Shown here piece by piece: positions 46,415-58,400 of a stretch of 64,000 bases of DNA (position 1 is the stretch's first letter; each line of letters begins with the position of its first letter). A program made the position numbers and the translations under genes. This DNA is from Amycolatopsis eburnea. GTDB taxonomy: Bacteria; Actinomycetota; Actinomycetes; Mycobacteriales; Pseudonocardiaceae. Under the pieces are notes generated by a model that was given only the letters and a program-made list of their open reading frames with translations, ran no database searches and had not been told where the DNA came from. The DNA lies in assembly GCF_003937945.1 (NCBI RefSeq), contig NZ_RSEC01000060.1, forward strand, positions 620,001 through 684,000, read 5' to 3'.

Positions 46415-49400
46415 TCACGAAGTCCGGAAGGTGGTGTCGATGAAGTCGAAGAGCTCGTCGTCGCTGGCGCCGCCGAGGTCGGTGCCACCGGTCTCGCCCG
46501 CCAGGTCGCTCCAGCGCGCGAGGAAACCCTTCAGCCGCGCGGTGACCTCGCCGCGCGCGGAGATCCCATCCAGATCTGCCTCGGTGACGGTCTCGAACGC
46601 GGCTTCCAGCCGGTCCAGCTCGTCGAGGAGCCGGACGCCGGTCGGTTCGCCGCCGCCGAGCCGCCGGTCCAGCTCCTCGGCCAGGTCGGCCGCGGTCGGG
46701 TGGTCGAAGGCCAGCGACGCCGGCAGGCTCAGCCCGGTGCCGGCCGCGAGCCGGTTGCGCAGCTCGACCGCCATCAGCGAGTCGAAGCCGAGCTCCTTGA
46801 AGGCGCGCTCGGGCCCGATCGCCTGCGCCGTGTGCCCGAGCACGCCCGCGACCTGCTCCAAGACCAGAGCGAGGAGCGCCTTCGGCCGGTCCACAGTGGA
46901 CATCGAAGCGAACCCGGTCTCCTCGGGCTCGGCTTCGGTGAGCGCGGCCCGCACCGCCGGGAGGTCGGCCAGCACCGGCCGGGGCCGGGCGGCGGTGAAC
47001 ACCGGCGCGAACCGGGCCCAGTCGACGTCCGCGACCACGACGGCGGTGTCGTCGGCGGCGAGCGCCCGGCGGAAGGCCGTGACGCCGAGCGCGGGGTCCA
47101 TCGGCGGCAGCCCGCGCCCGCGCAGCATCCGCACCGCGTCGTCGTCGGCGGCCATCCCGGACTCGGCCCACGGGCCCCAGGCGATCGCGGTCGCGGTGAG
47201 CCCGCGGCCACGGCGTTCTTCGGCGAGCGCGTCGAGGAACGCGTTCGCCGCACCGTAAACCGCCTGCTCACCGCTGCCCCAGACGCCGGAGATCGACGAG
47301 AACAGCACGAACGCGTCCAGGTCGCGGTCGCGGGTCAGCTCGTCGAGGTGCCGCGCGCCGGCCACCTTCCCGGCCAGCACCGCCGTGACTTCCCCGGGCG
47401 TGATCGCCGGGATCGGACCGTTCTGGCCGGTGCCGGCGGCGTGCACCACCGCGGTCAGCGGCAGGTCCGCCGGGATGGCCGCGATGACCTTCTCGAGGCC
47501 GTCCCGGTCGGCCGCGTCGCAGGCGGCGAGGGTGACGCGGACGCCGAGGGCGGACAGTTCCGAGGCCAGCTCGGCCGCACCGGGCGCCTTCGCGCCGCGA
47601 CGGCCGGTGAGCACGAGGTGTTCGGCGCCGGTGGCGGCGAGTTCGCGGGCAACGGCCGCGCCGAGCGCGCCGGTGCCGCCGGTGACCAGCACCGTGCCGC
47701 GCGGCCGCCAGTCCCGCGTCGCCCCGGCGGGGGCGGGCGCGAGCCGCCGGGCGAAGACGCCGTCCGGGCGGATGGCGACCTCGTCCTCGGTGCCGTCGGC
47801 GAGCACGGCCGCGAGCCGGGCCCCGGCCGCGGCGTCGAGCGTCTCCGGCAGGTCGGCGAGGCCACCCCAGCCGGACGGCAGCTCCAGGGCCGCGATCCGG
47901 CCGAAGCCCCAGGTCGTCGCCTGGCCGGGCCGGGTCACGTCCTTGACCGCGCCCCGCGTGAGGCACCACAGGCGGGCCGGGACGCCGGAGTCGGCGAACG
48001 CCTGGGTCAGCACCAGGTTGGCGGCGAGCCCGGCTTCCGCGTCGGCGTCGACGGCCAGCAGCGACACGACTCCTTCGACGTCGGCGTGCTCACGCAGCAG
48101 CGTCGTCAGCGCGGCCCGGTCGCGGGGACCGGACTCGGTCACCGGCTCGGCGCCGTGCGCGGCCAGCGCTTGCGCCACTTCGCGGGCGGGGCCGTCCACG
48201 CCGAGGACGAGCCAGCGGCCGGTCAGCCGTCCGGTGGTCTCGGCCAGCGGGCGCCAGGTGACGCGGTAGCGCCAGGCGTCCACAGTGGACGACGAGCGCC
48301 AGCGGTCGAGCGCCGCCATGGCGTGGTCGTCGAGGGCGAGGTCGCCCGCGTCGACCGCGGCCCAGAACCGGCTGTCCCCTTCCGCCGGGGGCGCGGGCTC
48401 GAGCCAGAACCGCGACCGCTGGAAGGCGTAGGTCGGCAGCGCGGTCCGCCGGGCGCCGTCGAGCACCGCGGCGACGTCGAGCGGGAAGCCGGCGACGCGC
48501 AGCCGGGCGAACGCCGTGAGCACTGCTCTCGGCTCGTCCTCGCCGGCGCGGAGCGTGGGCACCGAAGGGAGATCAGTGCTCTCGGCCGCCATCGCGGACA
48601 GCACGCCGTCGGGGCCGAGTTCGAGGAAGGTGCTCGCGCCCTGCTCGGCCAGGGTCTTCACCGCGTCGCCGAACCGGACGGCTTCCCGCACGTGCCGCAC
48701 CCAGTACTCCGCGGTGTACGGCTCGGCGAGAGCACCGCTCACATTCGAGATCACCGGTATCGTCGCGGGGCGGTGCTCCAACGACTCGGCGACGGCGCGG
48801 AACTCGTCGAGCATCGGGTCCATCAGCGGCGAGTGGAAGGCGTGGCTGACGCGCAGCCGCTTGGTCTTGACCCCGCGTCCCGCGAACTCCGCGGCGACGG
48901 CGAGCGCGGCGGTCTCGTCGCCCGAGATCACCGTGCTGCGAGGACCGTTGACCGCCGCGATGCCGACGCCTTCGGCGGGCAGCTCGGCCCGGACATCGGC
49001 CTCGGGTGCGCCGATCGCGACCATCGCGCCGCCCTCGGGCAGCGCCTGCATCAGGCTCGCCCGGGCGGAGACCAGCGCGCACGCGTCGGCCAGCGAGAGC
49101 ACGCCGGCGACGTGCGCGGCGGCGAGTTCGCCGATCGAGTGCCCGGCCACGAAGTCCGGCCGGACGCCCCAGGACTCGACGAGCCGGAACAGCGCGACTT
49201 CGAGGGCGAAGAGCGCGGGCTGCGCGTAGCCGGTGCGGTCGAGCAGGTCCGATTCGATCACTTCGGACAGCGGCCGGTCGGTGTCCAGCAGCGCCGCGAC
49301 CTCGTCGAACGCCGCGGCGAACACCGGGAAGCGCGCGTACAGCTCGCGGCCCATTCCCGCGCGCTGGGCACCCTGGCCGGTGAAGAGCACGGCCAGGCGG

Positions 49401-52400
49401 CCCGGGTTGCCGCTGCCGGTGAGCGCGCCCGGGTCGCCGTCGGCGATCGCGGCCAGCCCGGCGAGGAGTTCGGGGACGGTCTCGCCGACGACCGCGGCGC
49501 GGTGGCCGAGGTCGGCGCGGGTCGTGGCCAGGCTCAGCGCGATGTCCGCGGGCACGCCGTCACCGGCGAACTCGCGCAGCCGGGCGGCCTGCGCCCGCAG
49601 CGCAGCCGGGCTCTTCGCCGACAACACCCACGGCACCGGCCCGGACACCGGCTCGCGCTCCGCCACGACCACGTCCGGTGCCTGCTCGAGGATCGTGTGC
49701 GCGTTGGTGCCGGAGATCCCGAACGACGACACCCCGGCCCGCAAGGGCCGATCGGCGGCCCATTCGCGCGATTCGGTCAGCAGCTCGACCGCGCCCGCCG
49801 TCCAGTCCACATGGGACGAAGGCACGTCGACGTGCAGTGTCCGCGGCAGCACACCGTGGCGCATCGCCATCACCATCTTGATGATCCCGGCGACCCCCGC
49901 GGCGGCCTGCGTGTGCCCGAGGTTGGACTTCACCGAGCCCAGGTACAACGGCGTCGAGCGGTCCTGGCCGTAGGTCGCCAGCAGGGCCTGCGCTTCGATC
50001 GGGTCGCCCAGCTTCGTCCCCGTCCCATGCGCTTCCACCGCGTCCACTTCGGACGCCGAAAGCCCGGCATCCGCGAGCGCGGCACGGATCACCCGCTGCT
50101 GCGACGGGCCGTTCGGCGCGGTCAAGCCGTTCGACGCGCCGTCGGAGTTCACCGCCGAACCCCGTACCACGGCGAGGACTTCGTGGCCGTTGCGGCGCGC
50201 ATCCGACAACCGCTCCACCAGCAGCAACCCGACGCCTTCGGCCATGCTGGTGCCGTCCGCGCCCTCGGCGAACGCCTTGACCCGGCCGTCCTCGGCCAAG
50301 CCGCGTTGCTGGCTGAACGCGAGCAGGACGCCGGGGGCCGGCATGACCGTCACACCGCCCGCGAGCGCCAGGTCGCACTCGCCGCGGCGCAGCGCCTGCA
50401 CCGCCAGGTGCAACGCCACCAGCGACGACGAACACGCCGTGTCCACCGTCAGCGACGGGCCTTCCAGCCCGAACACGTACGACAACCGGCCCGACGCCAC
50501 CGACGACGTCCCGCCGGTCATCAGGTGCCCTTCGAGGCCGTCGGTGGCCGCGCCCGCGCCGTAGCCGGACGTCGCCGCGCCGACGAACACGCCGGTCCGG
50601 CTGCCGCGCGCCGACGTCGGGTCGATGCCGGCGCGTTCGAACGCCTCCCAGGTCGCTTCGAGCAGGAGCCGCTGCTGCGGGTCCATGGTCAGCGCCTCGC
50701 GCGGCGCGATCTCGAACAGCTCCGGGTCGAAGCGGTCGGCGCCGGTCACGAAACCGCCGCTGCGCGTGTAGATGCGGCCCGGCGTACCGGGTTCCGGGTG
50801 GTAGAGCCCGTCGAGGTCCCAGCCGCGGTCGGTGGGGAACGGCGTGATCGCGTCGACGCCACCCTCCACAAGGGACCACAGGTCTTCGGGCGAGGCGACG
50901 GAACCCGGGTAGCGGCAGCTCATCGCGACGATGACGACCGGGTCGTTGTCCGTCGGCACGGTCACGACCTGAGTGGACGGTTCCGCGGCCCCGCCGAACA
51001 GCTCGGTCCGCAGCAGCGTCACGAGCGCCGCCGGGGCCGGGTGGTCGAACACCAGCGTCGCCGGGAGGCGCAGGCCGGTCGCGGCGCCGAGGCGGTTGCG
51101 CAGCTCGACGGCGGTCAGGGAGTCGAAGCCGAGTTCGGCGAACGAACGACCGGGTTCGATCTCGTCGGCGGTGTCGTGCCCGAGCACCGCGGCGACGTGG
51201 TCGCAGACCAGTTCGAGGAGCCGCCGGTCGCGCTCGGCCGCGGGGAGCGGCTGCAGCCGTGCGGCCAGTCCGCCGTCGCTCGTCGTGGCGGCGGTGGCGG
51301 CCCGGCGGGTGGCGCGGACGAGCCCGCGCAGCAACGGCGGCACCGGGCCGTTCGCCGCCGAAAGGTCGAGCCGGGCCGGGATCGCGAGGGTTTCGCCGCG
51401 GGCCACGGCCGCGTCGAACAGGGCCAGCCCTTCGGCGTCGGACAGCCCGGTCATGCCGCCCCGCGACATCCGGGCCAGGTCGGCGGCGCCGAGGTGACCG
51501 GTCATGCCGCTCGCCTCCGCCCACAGGCCCCAGGCCAGCGAGACGCCCGGCAGGCCGAGGGAACGGCGGTGCGCGGCCAGCGCGTCGAGGGCGGTGTTGG
51601 CGGCCGCGTAGTTGCTCTGCCCGGCCGTGCCGAACACGCCCGCGGCGGCCGAGAACAGCACGAACAGCGCCAAGTCCCTGTCCTGGGTCAGCTCGTGCAG
51701 GTTGACGGCGGCATCGACCTTGGGCCGCAACACCTCCGCGAGCTGCTCCGCGTCGAGACCGGTGAGCAGGCCGTCGGCCAGGACACCCGCGGTGTGCACG
51801 ACGCCGGTCAGCGGGCGGTCGGCCAGCAGCTCGGCCAGCGCGTCGCGGTCGGCGGCGTCGCACGCGGCGATCGTCACCTCGGCGCCCAGCGCGGTCAGGT
51901 CGCTCGCCAGCTCCGCGGCTCCCGGGGCGTCCGGGCCGCGGCGGCTGATCAGCAGCAGCCGCCGGACGCCGTGCGCGGTCACCAGGTGCTGGGCGATCCG
52001 GGCGCCGAGCGTGCCGGTGCCGCCGGTGACGAGGACCGTGCCGTCCGGGTCGAGGCGCCGCGGCACGGTGACGACGTTCTTGCCGACGTGCCGCGCCTGG
52101 CTGATGAACCGGAACGCCTCCGGCACCTGCCGCAGGTCCCAGGTCCGGCGCGGCAGCGGGGTGAGCGCGCCGGCTTCGAACAGCCCGGCGAGTTCGCGCA
52201 GGATCTCCTGCAGGCGTTCGGGTCCGGCTTCGATCAGGTCGAAGGCCCGGTAGTGCACGCCGGCGTGGGCGCGGGCGACTTCGGCGGCGTCGCGGACGTC
52301 GGACTTGCCCATCTCGACGAACCGGCCGCCGCGCGGCAGCAGCCGCAGGGAGGCGTTGACGAACTCGCCCGCGAGGGCGTCGAGCACGACGTCGACCCCG

Positions 52401-55400
52401 CGCCCATCGGTCGCGGCGCGGAAGTGGTCCTCGAAGGACAGGCTGCGCGAGTCTCCGATGTGGACGTGGTCGAGACCCAGTTCCCGCAGTACGTCGTGCT
52501 TTCCGGCGCTCGCGGTCGCGAACACCTCGGCGCCGTGGTGCCGGGCGAGCTGGACCGCGGCCATGCCGACACCGCCGGCGGCCGCGTGCACGAGCACGGA
52601 CTGGCCCGCCCGCAAGCCACCGAGGTCGAACAGTCCATAGTAGGCAGTCGCGAACGCAACGGGGACCGACGCGGCTTCGGCGAAGCTCCAGCCGTCCGGC
52701 ATCGGGGTGACCAGGCGGTGGTCGGTGACCGCGACCGGGCCGAGCGCACCGGTGAAGAGCCCGGTCACGCGGTCGCCGACGGCCAGCCCGCGCACCCGCT
52801 CCCCCGTCTCGAGGACGACGCCGGCGGCCTCGCCGCCCATCAACGCCTGCCCCGGGTACATCCCGAGCGTGATCAGGACGTCGCGGAAGTTCAGCCCGGC
52901 CGCGCGGACCTCGACGCGGATGTCGTCGGGCCCGAGTTCGGCCGCGGCTTCCGGCGCCGGGAGGGTCGCGAGGCCGTCGAGGGTGCCGGTGCCGGTGGTG
53001 CCGACGCGCCAGGATCCGTTCGCGGGCAGGGTCAGTTCGGTGGCCGGGCGGGCCAGCCGCGGGGCGAGCAGCGTCCCGGCGCGAGCGGCGAGCTGCGGTT
53101 CGCCGGACGCCAGCGCGGTGCCGATGGCGGCGGCCGGATCGGACCGCTCGTCGACGTCCAGGAGCACGAAGCGGCCGGGGTTTTCCGACTGGGCCGAGCG
53201 GATCAGGCCCCAGGCCGGGGCTTGGGCCAGGCCGGGCACGGGGTCGCCGGGCAGTGCGGCGAGGGCGCCGGTGGTGAGCACGACCAGCCGGGCGGCGGCG
53301 AACCGCTCGTCCGCCAGCCAGTCCTGCGCGGTCGCGAGGACATGCGAGGCCACGGCGTGCGGATCGGCGCCGGTGACCGGCAGGACGACGGCGTCCGGCA
53401 CCTCGGCGAGGTCCGCCAGAGCCCCGGACAGCCAAGCGAATCCGGGCACCTCGCCAGTCGCGGTGACCGGCGTCCACTCCGTACGGAAGAGGGCGTCCGG
53501 CACGTCGTCCACTGTGGACGCGACCTGGAACGCCAGCGATCCGATGCGCGCCACCGGCCGGCCGGCCGGGTCGGTGGCCACGACCGACATCGCGTTCGGA
53601 CCGGCCTGGCTCAGCCGCACGCGCAGGGCGGTGGCCCCGGCGGCGAACACGCTGACGTCGGTGAAGGCGAACGGGAGCCGGGCCTGGCCGTCGTCGGGGA
53701 AGAACTCGCCGAGGCCCAGCGCGTGCAGGGCGGCGTCGAGCAGGGCGGGGTGCACGGCGAACGCGTCGGTGCCCGGCAGCTCCACCTCCGCGAAGACGTC
53801 GCCGTCGAGCCGCCAAGCCGCGCGCAGGCCGCGGAAAGCGGGCCCGTAGCGGTAACCGGCGTCGGCGAGCGCGGCGTAGTGGGCCTCGACGTCGAGCGCG
53901 TCCGCGCCGGTGGGCGGCCACTCCAGCGTTTCGGGTTCCGGTGCGCCGGGCGCGAGCACACCCTGGGCGTGCCGGGTCCAGCGGGCACCGGGCCGGTCCG
54001 GCCGGGAGCTGATGGTCAGGCCGCGGCGGCCGTCCTCACCCGGCGCCTCGACGGCGACCTGGAGCTGGACACCGCCGGTGGCGGGCACGGCGAGCGGCGC
54101 GCCGAGGGTGAGTTCTTCGACGGTGCCGCACCCGGTGTGGTCGCCGGCGTGGACCGCGAGTTCGGCGAACGCGGTGCCGGGCAGGAGGGCGGTGCCGAGG
54201 ACTTCGTGGTCGGCGAGCCAGGGGTGGGTCTGGCGGGACAGCCGTCCGGTGAGGACGGTCCGGTCTTCGTCGGCGAGGGCGACCGCGGCGCCGAGCAGCG
54301 GGTGCTCGACGGCACCGAGGCCGAGCCCGGCGGCGTCGCCGGTGCGGGTCGCCGGGCGGGGCCAGTACTGCTTGCGCTGGAAGGCGTACGTCGGGAGGTC
54401 GACGATCTGGGCGTGTGGGAAAGCGGGGGTCCAGTCGACGGCGATGCCGTGGACGTGCGCTTCGGCGAGCGCGGTGTGGAAGCGGGTCAATCCCCCGTCG
54501 TCGCGGCGGAGACTTCCCAGCGCGACAACGTCTTCGCCGAGTGCCATGGTCAGCACGGGGTGCGGCGAGGCTTCGATGAAAGTGCCGAAACCTTCGCTCT
54601 TGAGCCGCTCGATCGCGGTGTCGAGACGGACCGTGCTGCGCAGGTTCGTGTACCAGTACTCGGCGTCGACTGTTTCGTTCCACTCGCCCGTCACCGTGGA
54701 GATGAAGGCGATCCCGCCTTCGCGGGGCGTGATCGGCGCGAGCACCTCGCGCAGCTCGTCACGGAGCAGCTCGACCTGCGCCGAATGAGAGGCGTAGTCG
54801 ACCGGGACTCGCTTGGCGCGGATGCCGTCGGCTTCGCAGGACGCGATCAGCTCGTCGAGGGCCTCCGGCGTACCCGAGACCACGACCGCCGCCGGGCCGT
54901 TGACCGCCGCGATCGACAGCCCGTCCGTGAGCCGCTGCTCGACGGTGGCGAGCGGCGCGGCCACCGAGACCATCCCGCCTTGCCCGGCCAGCGCCAGAAT
55001 CGCCTTGCTACGCAACGTGACCACGCGAGCACCATCCTCAAGGGACAGCGCGCCGGACACCACCGCGGCCGCGATCTCACCCTGCGAGTGCCCGACGACC
55101 GCGTCCGGCACCACGCCGAACGAACGCCACAGCTCGGCCAGGGAAACCATCACCGCCCACAACGCTGGCTGCACGACGTCGACCCGATCGAGAGCCACGG
55201 CGTCGTCGAGCACCGATCGCAGGTCCCAGTCCACAAAGGAACCCAGCGCGGCCGCGCATTCGTCGAGCCGGGCGGCGAACACAGGCGCGGAGTCCGCCAG
55301 TTCGAGAGCCATCCCAGCCCACTGCGAACCCTGACCCGGGAACACCAGCGCGACCTTGCCGGGGGCGTCGGCCACGCCGGTGACGACGTTCGCCGCCGGG

Positions 55401-58400
55401 ACACCTTCGGCCAACGCGGTCAGTCCCTCGACGAGGTCACCGACCACGACCGCGCGGTGCGGCAGGGAAGCCCGGGTGGCGACCAGGGAGAACCCGATGT
55501 CCGCCGGAGCGCCCGCCACCCCGAGCAGCGCCTGCGCCTGGCCGCGCAGGGCGTCGGCCGAGCGGGCGGACAGCACCCACGGGACCGGTTCCGATGCGGC
55601 GCTCGGCGAGATTTCGGGCTGGGGAACGGCTTCCAGGACCGTGTGGGCGTTGGTGCCGCTCATGCCGAACGACGACACCGCGGCCCGCAACGGCCGGTCC
55701 GCGATCCACTCGCGCGACTCCGTCAGCAGCTCGACCGCACCCGCCGTCCAGTCCACGTGGGACGACGGCGCGTCGACGTGCAGGGTCCGCGGGAGGACGC
55801 CGTGGCGCATGGCCATGACCATCTTGATCACCCCGGCGACCCCGGCCGCCGCTTGGGTGTGACCGATGTTGGACTTCACCGAGCCCAGGTACAGCGGCGT
55901 CTCGCGGTCCTGGCCGTAAGTCGCCAGCAGGGCCTGGGCTTCGATCGGGTCACCGAGAGTTGTTCCGGTGCCGTGCGCTTCGACGGCGTCGACGTCCGAT
56001 GTGGACAGTCCGGCGTCGGCCAGCGCCGCGCGGATGACGCGTTGCTGGGCCGGGCCGTTGGGGGCGGTGAGGCCGTTGGACGCGCCGTCTTGGTTGACCG
56101 CCGAACCGCGGACCACGGCCAGCACGCGGTGACCGTTGCGTTCGGCGTCCGACAGCCGTTCGAGCAGCACCAGGCCCGCGCCTTCGCCCCAGGCCGTGCC
56201 GTCCGCGGCTTCGGCGAAGGCCTTGCAGCGGCCGTCGGCGGCGAGGCCGCGCTGGCGGCTGAACTCGACGAACGTGCCCGGCGTGGCCATCACGGTGACC
56301 CCGCCCGCCAGTGCCATCGAGCACTCGCCCAGGCGCAGCGACTGGACGGCCAGGTGCAGCGCGACCAGCGAAGACGAGCACGCCGTGTCGACCGAGACCG
56401 CCGGGCCCTCCAGTCCGAAGGTGTACGCCAGCCGGCCCGAGGCGACGCTCGCCGCGTTGCCGGTCGCGATGTGCCCTTCGAGGGCGTCGGCCGAGCCGAG
56501 GAGCAGAGTTGTGTAGTCGTGGCTGTTGGTGCCCGCGAACACGCCGGTCCGGCTGCCCCGGACCGAAGCCGGGTCGATGCCCGCGCGCTCGAACGCCTCC
56601 CACGTCAGCTCCAGCAGGAGGCGCTGCTGCGGGTCCATGGCCAGTGCTTCACGCGGCGAGATGCCGAAGAACCCGGCGTCGAAACCGCCTGCCGCGTCGA
56701 GGAAAGCGCCCTCGGTGACGCTCACCGAACCGAGCCGCGAGGGGTCGGCGTCGTACAGGTTTTCCAGGTCCCAGCCACGGTCGGCCGGGAAGCCGGAGAC
56801 CGCGTCCGCGCCATCGGACACCAAGCGCCACAAGTCTTCCGGGGACGCGATGCCGCCCGCGTACCGGCAGCTCATCGCGACGATCGCGATCGGCTCGTCG
56901 GCCACCGCCGACACGGTCGCGGTGGTTTCGGTGGCGGCGTCGCCGAGGACGCCGGCCCGCAGGTGACCGGCGAGCGCGGCCGGCGTCGGCCAGTCGTAGA
57001 CGAGCGTCGCGGGCAGAGCGAGGCCGGTCTCCGCACGCAGGGCGTCCCGCAGCTCGACCGCGGTCAGCGAGTCGAACCCGATCTCCTGGAAGGCACGATC
57101 CGGCGCGACGGCGGTCGCGCTCGCGTGCCCGAGCACCGCGGCGGCCTGGTCCCGGACGAGCTGCAGCAGCACCTCGTCGGCGACGGCCGGGGACAGCCCG
57201 CGCAGCCGTCCGACGAGCCCGCCGGGCGCGGGGGCCTCGGGCGCGACGGCGGGGATCCCGGTCAGCAGCGGGCTCGGCCGTCGCGAGGTGAAGGCGGCCG
57301 TGAACCGCGGCCAGTCGACGTCGGCGAAGGTGACGGTCGTGTCGCCGCCCGCGGCCCGCAGCAGCGCCGTGACGGCCACCCCCGGGTCGAGGGCGCGGAG
57401 CCCGCGGCGGAGCAGGTAGTCCTCGGCGTCGTTGTCGGCCGCCATCCCGCCGTCGGCCCACGGCCCCCACGCCACGGCCGTCGCGGCGAGACCGCGGGCG
57501 CGGCGGCCTTCGGCGAGCGCGTCGAGGAAAGCGTTGGCGGCGCCGTAGAGCGCCTGCTGCCCGCTGCCCCACACCCCGGCGATCGAGGAGAACAGGACGA
57601 AGGCGTCGAGGTCGGCGTCGGCGAGGAGTTCGTCGAGGTGACGGGCGCCGATCGCCTTGGCCGCCCACTGCTCGGCCACGTCCGCGCCGTCCACTTCGGA
57701 CAGCGGCGCGGACCGGACGACACCCGCCGTGTGCACGACGGCGGTGAGCCCGGGGCTGACCCGCTCGACCAGCTCGGCCAGGAACTCCCGGTCGGCGACG
57801 TCGCCGGCCGCGAACGTCACCCGGACGCCCAGCTCCTCGGCCAGCTCGGCCGCTCCCGGGGCATCGGCGCCCCGGCGGGAGACCAGCACCAGGTGGTCGG
57901 CGCCCGCCCGGGCGAGGCGGCGGGCGACGTGCGCGCCCAGCGCCCCGGTCCCGCCGGTGATGAGGACGGTGCCGCGCGGGGTCCACGCCGGGGCCGCGAC
58001 CGGCTCGGCGGGCTCCAGCCGCCGTCCGAAGTCGCCCTCGGCGCGGAGCGCGACCTGGTCTTCGGCGCCGGTCAGCCGAGCGAAGAACCGTGCCGCGGTT
58101 GCGGAGTCCACTTCGGACGGCAGGTCGATCAGGCCGCCCCAGCGGCCGGGCAGTTCGAGCGCGGCCGCGCGGCCGAGTCCCCAGACGGCGGCCTGGTCGG
58201 GATCCGGCGCGAGGTCGGTTCCGGTGGCGCGCACGGCCCCGGACGTCACGCACCACAGCGGGGCGTCGATCCCGGCGGCGTCGAGTTCACGGACGAGGTC
58301 GACGGTCCGCCCGAGCCCGGCGCCGCTGAACACCACGACCGGCTCGGCGTCGCCGAGCGAGCCGTCGAACCGGATGACCCGGCCGTGCCAGTTCTCGAGG

